From positions 102,035 through 166,034 of the forward strand of contig NZ_MRDL01000046.1 of the NCBI RefSeq assembly GCF_002008365.1: a DNA stretch of 64,000 nucleotides. Reading direction: 5' to 3'. Below, piece by piece: positions 8,991 through 19,995 of the stretch; within the stretch, counting starts at the first letter, position 1; each line of letters starts with the position of its first letter. This DNA comes from Rhizobium leguminosarum bv. viciae USDA 2370 (GTDB lineage Bacteria > Pseudomonadota > Alphaproteobacteria > Rhizobiales > Rhizobiaceae). Below the pieces are notes generated by a model, which saw nothing but the letters and a program-made list of their open reading frames with translations, ran no database searches and was not told the DNA's origin. Made by a program: the position numbers and the translations under genes.

Positions 8991-9827
8991 CTACGCCTTG
9001 CACCACGGCCGAGGCGTTGGCGGGCAGCTGGTCTCTCCGCAAATGAACGGCACGGCAAGGCCCTCGCTGATCAGAATGCTCCCGACGTCCCTCCCATCGA
9101 CAAGCAAGGTCCCGCAGTAGCGCCCATGGTTGCATATCTTCGTACCCTCGGTGCCCGGCGCACAGGCGCATGCGACTTTGGTAAGCCGAGCACTGCCATG
9201 GGCGACAAGCTCCCGAAGCCGTGCCGATGCCCGCTCCCCCAGTTGGTGCTCGTATTCGCATTGGGGCGAGAACTTCTCCGGTGTGTTGAAGCCAACCAGG
9301 CGCGTCCCTACCCGCTCTCCCGAAACGTGGACTGTATCGCCATCAGTGATCGTGAATGCCTGCTTGGCCAAGACCGACGCAATGGGTGACGGCCGGGACG
9401 CGCCTTCGAATGCGAATTCGCCCATCTCGAATAATGAATAGAGGAGCCCAGCTGACGCAACGACAGCCACGATCATCGTGTCGCGGAGAATTCTCCTGCG
9501 CCACCATGCGGCCTCTCGTGACAGGAACGACCGTGCGTGACGTTGGAAGCGCCTGCTGTCCAGGGTCGTTCGCTGTTTCTGCGGCGCTCCTCGAATACCC
9601 GCACCTTCACCGCCGAGAATTTGGTGTAACTTGGACAACTGCCTGTCGCTCAAGCGCGTCTTGCTGCCACACCTCTCCAACCTGGCGAGCACGTCCGACA
9701 GGAAGTTCCGTTGCCACGGAGTGAGTGTTGCCTGGGCGAGCGCAGTTCGAATGCTGCCTTTGAGATGTTCCGTCTCGAACAGAACGAGTACCGCGCCACC
9801 CGGCTTCGAGTTTGAGGTGCCCCGCAT
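8991..9827 (-). CDS. membrane-anchored thermonuclease-family (SNase-like) protein
   Basis: 278 residues. An N-terminal cytosolic region (1-110) leads to a single membrane helix at about 116-133 and an SNase-like domain (about 155-265). The domain has DGDTVHV, then Arg176 and Glu184 (GTRLVGFNTPE) spaced as R35/E43 in staphylococcal nuclease. Arg236 (in HGRYCG) fits the third catalytic position. The C-terminus has a Cys-rich tail (ICGETSCPPTPRPWC) common in rhizobial homologues. The active site would face the periplasm if the N-terminus is inside. It is coupled to the small membrane protein gene upstream (one base between stop and start). The N-terminal 110 residues are unassigned. Confidence 0.85.
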   Translation of the reverse strand: MRGTSNSKPGGAVLVLFETEHLKGSIRTALAQATLTPWQRNFLSDVLARLERCGSKTRLSDRQLSKLHQILGGEGAGIRGAPQKQRTTLDSRRFQRHARSFLSREAAWWRRRILRDTMIVAVVASAGLLYSLFEMGEFAFEGASRPSPIASVLAKQAFTITDGDTVHVSGERVGTRLVGFNTPEKFSPQCEYEHQLGERASARLRELVAHGSARLTKVACACAPGTEGTKICNHGRYCGTLLVDGRDVGSILISEGLAVPFICGETSCPPTPRPWCKA

Positions 9828-9828
9828 T

Positions 9829-10020
9829 TTAGTGAGACGGCTCCGCGCGTCGGGTCGATCTCTTATAGTGAACCCAAATGGCCGCGATGACCCCTATCAT
9901 GACGATGCCATACCAGCTTAGCAAAAGCGCAATCATCCATCGATGCTGGCCGACAAGAGCGAAAATCGCTGCGACAATGGCAACGTGGGCTATGAGAAGT
10001 CCAATCGAAATGAATAGCAC
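9829..10020 (-). CDS. small two-helix membrane protein
   Basis: 63 residues from a GTG at 10020, which has an AAGGG ribosome site 8 bases upstream; a TTG at 10029 would leave only 2 bases of spacing. Two membrane helices are evident (about 3-23 and 29-48) with a basic C-terminal tail. The stop is one base from the thermonuclease start, so the two genes form an operon. The family is not recognised; a role in anchoring or regulating the nuclease is only a guess from the coupling. Confidence 0.6.
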   Translation of the reverse strand: MLFISIGLLIAHVAIVAAIFALVGQHRWMIALLLSWYGIVMIGVIAAIWVHYKRSTRRAEPSH

Positions 10021-10252
10021 CGAGCACAACCCTTGTTAGTGTTTTCATTCTAAACAAAACAACCAACGCCTCCAAGACGAACCTGCGTTCAGCATGAAAG
10101 CTGGTAAATGGGCGGTGAAAGTGAATGTTTCGCCGAGTCCCTGTTCCGATCCAACCAGAAACTGCCGCACTGGAGGTTGAAATCTCATCAGAATCTCATC
10201 ATTAGGGCATCCAGCCATCGGCCATCATCGCAACAAAGGCCGATGCAGCTTA

Positions 10253-10283
10253 GGGCGCTCCGATGTCAAATCGTAGAGCGCCC
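10253..10283. terminator. stem-loop in the 10021-10409 gap
   Basis: Perfect 8-base arms GGGCGCTC / GAGCGCCC, with an inner CGAT/ATCG pair that extends the stem. It lies in an otherwise empty 389-base gap between the small membrane protein and the DUF982 gene. There is no clear T-run, so it may be a factor-assisted terminator or a structured leader of the DUF982 gene. A sister hairpin with the same arms is found at 17319-17350. I see nothing else in this gap. Confidence 0.45.
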
Positions 10284-10409
10284 GCTCCTTTCCTACGGTA
10301 TACCTTCACGCCTGGTCACGTCAGGTAACCAATCGTCAATTACGGATTCCGAATATACGCGTATGGTGCTCTTTGGGGATTGCGATCCCTGCCTGGGGCG
10401 GTCGAGAAC

Positions 10410-10715
10410 ATGGACTGGGACGCAACCTCTGCATTCGCACCCGTCGGGCTGGCTCTGCGCGGCCAGTCAGTTCACAGGATAGTCCGCACCCTCGGCGACG
10501 CGGCATATATGCTGCTCAAGGACTGGCCCACCGATGACGGCGAAGAATACGTCACTGCGGTGAAGGCTTGCGTCGACGCGATCAGCGGTAAGATCGCTCC
10601 AGAGCAATTTCGGGTCGCATTCCTGCGTGCGGCCGATGAGGCGGGTATCACAGCTCTAACCGTCGTCCAGCAGCCAGTGCCCGTGCGGAGACCAGTCGCG
10701 TCGGCGCGTTCCTAG
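10410..10715 (+). CDS. DUF982 family protein
   Basis: 101 residues from the ATG at 10410. It carries the hallmark DUF982 pattern: a hydrophobic start (FAPVGLALRG), then VRTLGDAAYMLLKDWPTDDGEEYVTAV with a C-terminal helix region. DUF982 proteins are small, abundant in Rhizobiaceae and without known function. A TTG ten codons upstream (10380) gives a longer frame, but family members start at the equivalent of 10410. It stands alone. Confidence 0.75.
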   Translation: MDWDATSAFAPVGLALRGQSVHRIVRTLGDAAYMLLKDWPTDDGEEYVTAVKACVDAISGKIAPEQFRVAFLRAADEAGITALTVVQQPVPVRRPVASARS

Positions 10716-10927
10716 GCAGGTCCTCATTTCAAACTAATACTCGTCTGTCAGCGTATCGTTGCCCTTGCGAAATCGTGCCGCGGGCCTGCCCCAGGCAAAC
10801 GAGCTTTGGCAATCATAGCTTTGCAGGGCCCTTCAAAGTCCTCGCGAATAAAAAAGTCACACTCCGGCCGAAGGCAGCCCGGACGATCCCAGCCGCCTCA
10901 CCCCGAGCTGTGCTTGGCCGAGGAGAG

Positions 10928-11188
10928 CTATGCAAACATGTTGGGGCCGATCTCCCCGCTAACCTCGATGATCACATCTGCGGGAACATGGTTCCTCCCG
11001 GCGGCGGCGAGAATGGCTTCAGTGTTGGGCGCCTCGTAAAGGCAGTAAGTCTTTTTCCGGTCCGCGCTGAGAAAGGAAAAAATCCACTTCACTCCTTCCT
11101 GGTCGTTGATCAGGTTGATTTGCTCGACCCCTTCTTTCGATAAATCGAGTTGCTCTGCGAAGTTTCTTTCAATGATGTAGCGTGGCAT
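10928..11188 (-). CDS. DUF4242 (SCO4226-like nickel-binding fold) protein
   Basis: 86 residues with the DUF4242 features: MPRYIIERNF at the start, GVKWIFSFLSADRKKTYCLYEAPN in the middle, then PADVIIEV. The family has a ferredoxin-like fold; the Streptomyces member SCO4226 binds nickel. The gene follows the large cyclase-ATPase gene by 41 bases on the same strand, so co-transcription is likely. DUF4242 genes often lie beside such cyclase or signalling genes. A GAAGG site precedes the ATG. Metal binding here is inference from the family. Confidence 0.78.
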   Translation of the reverse strand: MPRYIIERNFAEQLDLSKEGVEQINLINDQEGVKWIFSFLSADRKKTYCLYEAPNTEAILAAAGRNHVPADVIIEVSGEIGPNMFA

Positions 11189-11229
11189 GACGAGACCTTC
11201 TTCCCACTAAAAGCAGCGAACTGCTGGTC

Positions 11230-14757
<3,528 letters not shown>

Positions 14758-15313
14758 CGACGTCCATTCCGCTTGCGCCTCCGGAATTCATCAGCCTGAA
14801 TTCATCAGCGACATCGGCGGCTCAATCTTATATTGCGCGCGGAGGCCGTGGGACACTGCCGTGTCGATGCCAAGCCCACCATAGAACGCCTGTAGGGGCG
14901 GTTTCGTCGGGTCGCCGACCGCGTCGCCATCGATGAAATCGTTCGCAGCCCTAGCCGAACTGGGGCCGAGGCGCAACGTGATGTAGTAAGCTTGCAGTGT
15001 CGCTCAGTCCGCTGCCGCGACACTAAGACGTAGAAATGGTTAGCTTTGTATGGGCTGCCTTGGCTATTTTCCCGGATTGGGGATACTAAAATCCATGCAA
15101 CAATAAATCAATTAGCTCTTAAGTAATATGACTAGATAATCCGGGTTATACAATAGGGGAACTTTCCGACCGACCAGAGCCGCGCAAGTCCTTGGGGTCC
15201 GACGTTAGACTCGATGCACCACTTTACGGACTGATCGAACCATAACTTGGATCAAATTTCAATGGAATGACCTAGGCGAACGACGAGCGTCTGTTCATGA
15301 GCGCTCGTTGAGA
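14758..15313. other. AT-richer gap upstream of the cyclase, with a possible C-terminal gene remnant
   Basis: 556 bases without a confident gene. On the minus strand, codons 14791-15006 form an open stretch with no good start. It has natural-looking composition (LRLGPSSARAANDFIDGD ... LQAFYGGLGIDTAVSHGLRA) and may be the tail of a lost gene; I do not recognise the family. An 8-base inverted repeat (AGTGTCGC / GCGACACT) lies at 14996-15024. The rest (15030-15300) is AT-rich, with no repeat, RNA or open frame that I can support. The promoter of the large cyclase gene must be here. Confidence 0.35.
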
Positions 15314-15565
15314 TTACCACGACGGGCGTCTCGTTCTGGTTTCGGGATCCAACCACGGGTAGCCCCCTCTGCTAAGGAATGAGTGCGCGACCGCTAGTTG
15401 GCTTCTCTCCTGCAAAAGCGGTTCGATCGTGGCGCGCGAATCGCCGTCGTGCCAGGAGAGTGCCACATCGACGGCGTCCAACTGCTCCGAGGTAGTATGT
15501 TGTATCGGTGCAATGTTTTCGACCTTCCGAGATGCTCCTTGGCGAGCGTCGATGAACATGCTCAT
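15314..15565 (-). CDS. small hypothetical protein of a rhizobial family
   Basis: 83 residues. The central part (DVALSWHDGDSRATIEPLL) resembles short rhizobial proteins of unknown function that share a 'DxALSWHDGxARATIExLL' pattern. It has no membrane segment or signal. The C-terminus after WLDPETR looks unrelated to what I recall of the family, so the gene may be drifting. It sits in a stretch with a decayed resolvase and other orphans. An overlapping 230-codon Arg/Ser-rich frame (15372-16064) is a shadow. Confidence 0.45.
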   Translation of the reverse strand: MSMFIDARQGASRKVENIAPIQHTTSEQLDAVDVALSWHDGDSRATIEPLLQERSQLAVAHSFLSRGGYPWLDPETRTRRPSW

Positions 15566-15660
15566 TCAATTGGACGCTCAAAATCGCACCCGTCTTGCCG
15601 GGCGTAGGAAGCGAGGGGTAGCCATTGCCTATTGACCTTAGGTCGTCCCACGCCAAAGCA

Positions 15661-16038
15661 TCACGATTTCGATTTCCGCCAGCCCGACGCCCACGCTTCA
15701 AATTCCGAGCAGAACCACCGCTCTCCATACTTGGGGCTGATCTTCGTCTCTGCGTAGCGTCGCTGCCCCGGCACATGGAAGATGCGCTCGCCGGTGGCGA
15801 TGCTGACATTGCCCTTGATTTTGCACGATTGTCCCGAGCCGCCTGAGACGCTCCATGAGGCCAGCAAGTCGCTCGCGGTCCAGCCGCCGGCTGCACCAAA
15901 CGCGAGGGCGCCGATGAATAAGCCCGGCGCCTTGAACAGCACCGATTTCTTCTGCTGATTGCGATAAGCCGGACGCATGCCCCCAATCTCCGCCATTTCG
16001 CGCGAAATATCGTAGCCGCGTTCGCGTATGGCGAACAT
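15661..16038 (-). CDS. sunset-domain membrane-anchored protein
   Basis: 125 residues. A charged N-terminus leads to one membrane helix (about 38-60: PGLFIGALAFGAAGGWTASD). The C-terminal domain (CKIKGNVSIATGERIFHVPG, then RYAETKISPKYGERWFCSE) is the 'sunset' domain that often forms the C-terminus of rhizobial thermonuclease-like and ExoI-like proteins. The SNase part is missing, so this is either a free-standing sunset protein or the stub of a larger gene. The function is unknown. The start at 16038 is the only good Met. Confidence 0.7.
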   Translation of the reverse strand: MFAIRERGYDISREMAEIGGMRPAYRNQQKKSVLFKAPGLFIGALAFGAAGGWTASDLLASWSVSGGSGQSCKIKGNVSIATGERIFHVPGQRRYAETKISPKYGERWFCSEFEAWASGWRKSKS

Positions 16039-16140
16039 TTATCAAAAAGGGGTATCTCGCCCATTCCGACCTGCGGGCCTAGCCTTGAAATTTAGATTCT
16101 GCTGCGTCTTAACCGCTTGGAACGAAAAGGAATTGCCAGA

Positions 16141-16293
16141 AACTCAATGATGGTTGCGAGCTCCGTTCGGCCCTCACGGCTCGCGCCAAAGACTTTACCG
16201 AACGATCACGCACCCCTGGGCGTAGAGCCGTTGCTGCTGTATTTCGAAATCCTGATCAATGGTGCTGACCCGGGCATAACCGATTTTCGTCAT
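16141..16293 (-). pseudogene. serine recombinase (resolvase/invertase) 5' remnant, frameshifted
   Basis: From an ATG at 16293 the minus strand encodes MTKIGYARVSTIDQDFEIQQ and then RLYAQGCVIVR before a TAA at 16195-16197. That is the N-terminus of a Hin/Gin/Tn3-type resolvase, with the catalytic serine in ARVST. Shifting frame by one base restores the family pattern as KVFGASREGRTELATIIEFL, ending near 16141, where similarity stops. The gene is therefore frameshifted and lacks most of its catalytic domain and the whole HTH. It marks a lost mobile element. Too short and broken to be active. Confidence 0.75.
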
Positions 16294-16424
16294 GTGTCAC
16301 CTCAAGCTTTAGGCATGAGGCTACATGATCTCGAGGAAGATGGCGATGTAGGGGACGGCATGCGCAAGAGAATGGAATTTCGCCCAAGCGCCACGGTAGC
16401 GGATTTGGATGAGGGATCTCTGGA

Positions 16425-17027
16425 ATGTCGATCTTGCTGAGAAGTTTGTCGCTGTTGGCTGGAATAACATTGGCGGCGCCTGCCTCTAGCAGTTGTTTGA
16501 GCGCTAAAGAAACCAAACAGGGCGTGCTGCTTACCAGAGAAGTACCTTTCTATTCCGTGTTCTACAAGCCGGACGGTCCGGGTCTCACCGAACAACGGCT
16601 GATGGAGCGTAACCATTCACTGCAGCCGGTGTCGGCTGTATATTTGCACCCCTTGCTCGTCGAAAAGAGGGTTAGTGCCAGCGGGACGCATGAGCTGAAA
16701 TACGCGAATGCGATTGCGTTAGAGGATCTACCAAAGAAGAAGAACTGGCAATCCGAGACGACACTGTTCATTAATGGCCAAAAATCCGTTTCGGGCGCTA
16801 CTGTTATTAGGTTCGACGGCTGGGGAGAGGAAACTATTGCATCTTGTTCTTACAAAGTTTGGGCCATCAACAGCCGTCTCGAACTGACGGAATTGCCTCC
16901 GATTATTTTTGAACAATACTATTCCCCCGAGCTTCGTCTCGTTCTTCGTTCGGTAAGGCTGAGCCCCTCCAACAAGCCGTTGAGCGAGGTTCGATTTGAT
17001 CGGTTCCAAATTGGCTGGGGCAACTGA
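16425..17027 (+). CDS. exported hypothetical protein
   Basis: 200 residues. A signal peptide (MSILLRSLSLLAGITLAAPA) with a likely cleavage near residue 20 leads to a mature, beta-rich, mixed-charge protein with no recognisable domain. Two cysteines (Cys24 and one in ETIASCSYK) could form a disulfide. Probably periplasmic. No neighbour suggests a function; it lies in the decayed stretch next to the resolvase remnant. Codon use is less G/C-biased than that of the genes after 17.6 kb. Confidence 0.6.
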   Translation: MSILLRSLSLLAGITLAAPASSSCLSAKETKQGVLLTREVPFYSVFYKPDGPGLTEQRLMERNHSLQPVSAVYLHPLLVEKRVSASGTHELKYANAIALEDLPKKKNWQSETTLFINGQKSVSGATVIRFDGWGEETIASCSYKVWAINSRLELTELPPIIFEQYYSPELRLVLRSVRLSPSNKPLSEVRFDRFQIGWGN

Positions 17028-17211
17028 TTGATCGTGAGGTACGTGTTACTGGCGGCCGACGCTTATCGGGCGTCGGTGATTTTCATCCAATGCTTTGAAC
17101 CTCGGTCTTGCCGCATATTTCAAGGCCAAAGCTGCTATTGACCGAGTTCCGGAAATACGTGGGATTCCCTTTGCCCGCGAGGGCAGCTCATCTAGGCCAA
17201 GTACCTGAGTT

Positions 17212-17252
17212 TGGTTGCGGGGGAGGAATTGAACCTGCGGCCTGGTTATGAG
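17212..17252 (-). pseudogene. 3' fragment of an initiator tRNA-Met-like gene
   Basis: The minus strand here reads CTCATAACC (the fMet anticodon loop with CAT), then GCAGGTTCAATTCC (T arm) and CCCCCGCAACCA (acceptor 3' strand with CCA). This matches the 3' half of alphaproteobacterial tRNA-fMet with several changes, including a mismatch in the T stem. The matching 5' acceptor strand (GCGGGG) and D arm are not found upstream, so this is a fragment and not a functional tRNA. Such 3' tRNA pieces are typical relics of tRNA-targeted integration. Confidence 0.55.
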
Positions 17253-17313
17253 GCGCCCGCCACTTCCGGCCGGAACGTTCAGAACGCGCCAGAATGGGCG
17301 CAAGGGCTGTAAA

Positions 17314-17350
17314 GCAAAAAGGGCGCTCGACCCTTGCGGGGAGCGCCCTT
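17314..17350 (-). terminator. rho-independent terminator, leftward
   Basis: 10-base arms AAGGGCGCTC / GAGCGCCCTT around a 12-base loop. On the minus strand the stem is followed by TTTTTGC, so it should stop leftward transcription from the small gene at 17595-17777. The arms share the GGGCGCTC core with the hairpin at 10253-10283. Confidence 0.65.
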
Positions 17351-17475
17351 ATCCTGTCGGACAACGAACAATTCGACGACGTCGATACCGCGCGCATCCA
17401 TTTTTCAGGCAGGGCAGGTATATGGACCCTTTCCGCCGGGGTTTCAAGAGGCGGTTCTGCACGACAATTGACCCC

Positions 17476-17588
17476 AAAACAGGATGATTTTAGGCCGGGT
17501 CCGTCCAAAATCTGAATCCTGTTCTAAATTAAAGAGTTAGAGCATGAAGTCGTCCGAAAACCGCTCACACTTTTCGCCATCATGCTCT
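17476..17588. repeat. RIME-like palindromic intergenic element, copy 1
   Basis: Two adjacent imperfect palindromes. The first (17476-17525) pairs AACAGGAT with ATCCTGTT. The second (17539-17588) pairs AGAGCATGA with ATCATGCTCT and CGAAAA with TTTTCG. The same two-palindrome unit recurs at 25602-25713. It resembles the Rhizobium intergenic mosaic elements (RIME). No coding content. Confidence 0.8.
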
Positions 17589-17594
17589 AGTCGA

Positions 17595-17777
17595 TCAAGA
17601 GGCGACCCCGGTGAGCGGATTGACCACAGGTCGTTCGCTTTTGTCCCTGACGCCAGCCGGCTGCACCGCCGGCGGCGCCATCGATTCTGCGTCTGCGGGC
17701 TCCGGCTTGTCGGGAACGGCGCCGACATCTTTGGGGCGCCGTTGCTCGGGCTTTACGTTTTGATCATTCGTCGACAT
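17595..17777 (-). CDS. small proline-rich hydrophilic protein
   Basis: 60 residues from the ATG at 17777, which has an AAGGAGA ribosome site 7 bases upstream. The product is hydrophilic and Pro/Asp/Glu/Lys-rich (PEQRRPKDVGAVPDKPEPAD), probably disordered, without signal or membrane segment. Family unknown. It diverges from the hydrolase gene at 17848, and a terminator lies downstream at 17314-17350, which supports a real transcript. Confidence 0.6.
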   Translation of the reverse strand: MSTNDQNVKPEQRRPKDVGAVPDKPEPADAESMAPPAVQPAGVRDKSERPVVNPLTGVAS

Positions 17778-17847
17778 TGTCAGTCTCCTTTCCAGCAAGA
17801 AGTCACGGCCATCGACATGGTTCCGACGATGGTATGGAGGATTACCG

Positions 17848-18489
17848 ATGCTTGACAGGTTTCTATCGCAGGGGCCTCAGGATGCGCGCTTCACGATCCT
17901 TCTGGCGCATGGTGCCGGCGCGCCGATGGATTCGGCATCGATGACAGCAGCGGCAAATGCGCTCGCCGACGCCGGCTTCCGTGTGGCCCGTTTCGAATTC
18001 GCCTATATGGCCGCCCGCCGCACCTCGGAAGGCCGCAAGCCGCCGCCGCGGGCCGAAACGCTCAATCCCGAATACGAGGCGGCCATTGCCGAGCTCGGCG
18101 CCAGCGGCCCGCTTATCATTGGCGGCAAGTCGATGGGCGGCCGGGTTGCCAGCATGATCGCCGACGATCTTCATCGTCGGGGAAAGATTGCCGGCCTGCT
18201 CTGCCTCGGCTATCCCTTCCATCCGCCCGGCCAGCCGGAGAAACTGCGCACCGGCCATCTCACCGGGCTGACGACGCCCGCGCTGATCTGCCAGGGAACA
18301 CGCGACGAATTCGGCACGCGGGACGAGGTGCCGGGTTACGATCTGTCCGACAGAATCGAGATCCTCTGGCTCCAGGATGGCGACCACGACCTCAAGCCGC
18401 GCAAGACGATCTCCGGTTTCTCCAGTGCCGATCACCTCGCCACGATGGCGAAGGCGGTGAAGGCATGGGCCGAACGATTGCCGGTTTGA
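17848..18489 (+). CDS. alpha/beta-hydrolase family protein (KANL3/Tex30-like)
   Basis: 213 residues. The oxyanion region is LLAHGAGAPMDS, the nucleophile elbow GKSMGG, the acid probably in CQGTRDEFG, and the catalytic His in DGDHDLKPRK. That set matches the small alpha/beta-hydrolases related to KANL3/Tex30 (DUF1749/dienelactone-hydrolase-like). A GGAGG ribosome site precedes the ATG. The substrate is unknown and the protein is likely cytoplasmic. From here on, codon third positions are strongly G/C-biased. Confidence 0.85.
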   Translation: MLDRFLSQGPQDARFTILLAHGAGAPMDSASMTAAANALADAGFRVARFEFAYMAARRTSEGRKPPPRAETLNPEYEAAIAELGASGPLIIGGKSMGGRVASMIADDLHRRGKIAGLLCLGYPFHPPGQPEKLRTGHLTGLTTPALICQGTRDEFGTRDEVPGYDLSDRIEILWLQDGDHDLKPRKTISGFSSADHLATMAKAVKAWAERLPV

Positions 18490-18523
18490 GCATCACCATT
18501 CCCGGCGCCGGCAGGCGCCGTCG

Positions 18524-19195
18524 TCAGGCAGCAAGCTTCCTGACATCGATGCGCCGGTCAGTGGCGGAAACGGTGATTTCGAAGTGGTCGGCCTGCACCA
18601 CGTCGCGAATATTGCGCGGGCGGTGGGCGACGATGGCCACTCCGCCTTTCAGCCGGACACTGTCATAGAGGATACCGGCGCCGCCGCTCGAGCGCACCTC
18701 TTCCCCCAGCACTTGCGACGCCGCATAGCTGGTGCCGTCATAGACATGGGGCCGCAGCCTCTCTTCGCCGCGAATGTCGAGGTAATCACCAATCAGGTTG
18801 GCCGAATAGCTTCGATAGGTGCGCGCCATCGTCGCGACGCCGCGCGCGAGCGCTTCGCGCCTGAGATGATGGCCAACTTCGGCGGCGGCTGTGCGGAGAT
18901 CGTCGGCTGCATACCAGGCACCGAGATCAGGGCCGTTGAAGCGCATTCCTCCCGGCGCAACATGCAGGAATGCCGCCATGACAATACTGGCATTGGCAAC
19001 GCCATAAACCCATTGGTCCTCGGGAAGCCGTTGGATGCGGTCGGCGACGAGCCGGTCGTTGGTCCAGCCGACGAGCTCCATCACGGCTTCGAGATCGGCC
19101 ACCCGCGTCACCGTCTCAAAAAGTCCGATAGGCGGAAATTGCGAGGGGATCAGCCGGTACGATGGACGCGGCGCCTGGGCAAAACGATCCCTCAC
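18524..19195 (-). CDS. RES-domain toxin (NAD+ phosphorylase family)
   Basis: 223 residues. It contains the RES-domain markers: Arg in YRLIPSQFPP, the aromatic-rich WYAADDLRTAAAEV segment with its Glu, and the Ser in GGAGILYDSVR. RES toxins (e.g. MbcT) deplete NAD+ by phosphorolysis. The ATG overlaps the antitoxin stop by 4 bases (ATGA), the usual antitoxin-first order. The pair is expected to be autoregulated by the antitoxin. Toxic activity is inferred from the family, not shown. Confidence 0.9.
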   Translation of the reverse strand: MRDRFAQAPRPSYRLIPSQFPPIGLFETVTRVADLEAVMELVGWTNDRLVADRIQRLPEDQWVYGVANASIVMAAFLHVAPGGMRFNGPDLGAWYAADDLRTAAAEVGHHLRREALARGVATMARTYRSYSANLIGDYLDIRGEERLRPHVYDGTSYAASQVLGEEVRSSGGAGILYDSVRLKGGVAIVAHRPRNIRDVVQADHFEITVSATDRRIDVRKLAA

Positions 19196-19713
19196 CGGAA
19201 GACGATGTCCGTATCTTCGTAAGGCGTGAAGGCTTCGTCGAGCATATTTGGCTGCATGTAGAGACCACCGCGCGCGCCATCGAGAAAGCGGCGTACAGTC
19301 ATCAACCCGTCCTGGGTCCCGTTCGTCAGAATATCAAGCGGCGGATGCCCGCTGAAAAGGAGCGCCTGATGCGGAGTGCGCAGCCAGGCGACGCCGGCGC
19401 GTTCATCCGAAAAAAGCACGCCGAGTGCCTGATGGATGCCGAGCACGGCCGAGATGCGGGTCAGCGTATCGACATCGAGCGTGAAAGCGCCGTGCTCGCG
19501 CGCCTGTTTGGCCCAATTGTGGTAGGTCGACCTAGAGGGATAACCGAGCACGAGCAGACGCTGCTCTTCCGTCAGCCCCCAGAGATCGGCGATCGCCAGA
19601 AAGGTTCGCAGGGCCGGGGCGCTCAGCCTCTTGCGGTTTGCCGGAGCAAACCGCTCGGTTTCCAGCCGCTGTGGCCGCTGGCCTTCTCGTTGCTCCCGTC
19701 GCGCATGTTGCAT
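19192..19713 (-). CDS. MbcA/ParS/Xre-family antitoxin (DUF2384)
   Basis: 173 residues from the ATG at 19713, which has an AGGAGG site 5 bases upstream; in-frame ATGs further up (19740, 19764) lack one. A basic N-terminus is followed by an Xre-like helix-turn-helix (about 35-80) and the DUF2384 C-terminal region (LTRISAVLGIHQALGVLF...ERAGVAWLRTPHQALLFSGHPPLDIL) that binds and blocks RES toxins. It is translationally coupled to the toxin gene. Probably represses its own promoter in the 19714-19800 stretch. Confidence 0.9.
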   Translation of the reverse strand: MQHARREQREGQRPQRLETERFAPANRKRLSAPALRTFLAIADLWGLTEEQRLLVLGYPSRSTYHNWAKQAREHGAFTLDVDTLTRISAVLGIHQALGVLFSDERAGVAWLRTPHQALLFSGHPPLDILTNGTQDGLMTVRRFLDGARGGLYMQPNMLDEAFTPYEDTDIVFR

Positions 19714-19806
19714 AAGGGCCTCCTGTCTTGAATTAGACATAGTCCAAATCTGGGCACTCAACAAGCGAATTTAAAGAGCTGGTTCTGCTGACCACCGATT
19801 TAGCCG

Positions 19807-19935
19807 TCACCATAATCCAGGCAGCAGCCGGTACCGGACCTTGCGGCGGTATTCGTCATAACCCGGCAGGTCTCTTGTCAGATGCTTCTCCTCGTCCAGC
19901 AGCCGCGCAGCAATTCCGGCAAAGGCAGGGACGAA
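19807..19935 (-). pseudogene. C-terminal remnant of an isoprenylcysteine/phospholipid methyltransferase-family gene
   Basis: The minus strand from 19935 to the TGA at 19807 encodes 42 codons that include LLDEEKHLTRDLPGYDEYRR and VRYRLLPGLW. This is the conserved C-terminal signature of small membrane methyltransferases of the ICMT/PEMT type. Upstream the frame loses similarity and meets a TGA within 20 codons, so the membrane-spanning part is gone. It lies between the antitoxin and pcaQ. Not functional. Confidence 0.65.
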
Positions 19936-19995
19936 TTTCACTGTCGCTTCCGTCGCCCAGATCCTTCTTCTGATCCTGGTCCGACCTCCGCTACT

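Noticed and set aside
15372..16064. 230-codon Arg/Ser-rich open frame
   Set aside because: Other frame of the sunset-domain gene and the small gene at 15314-15565; composition unlike a protein.
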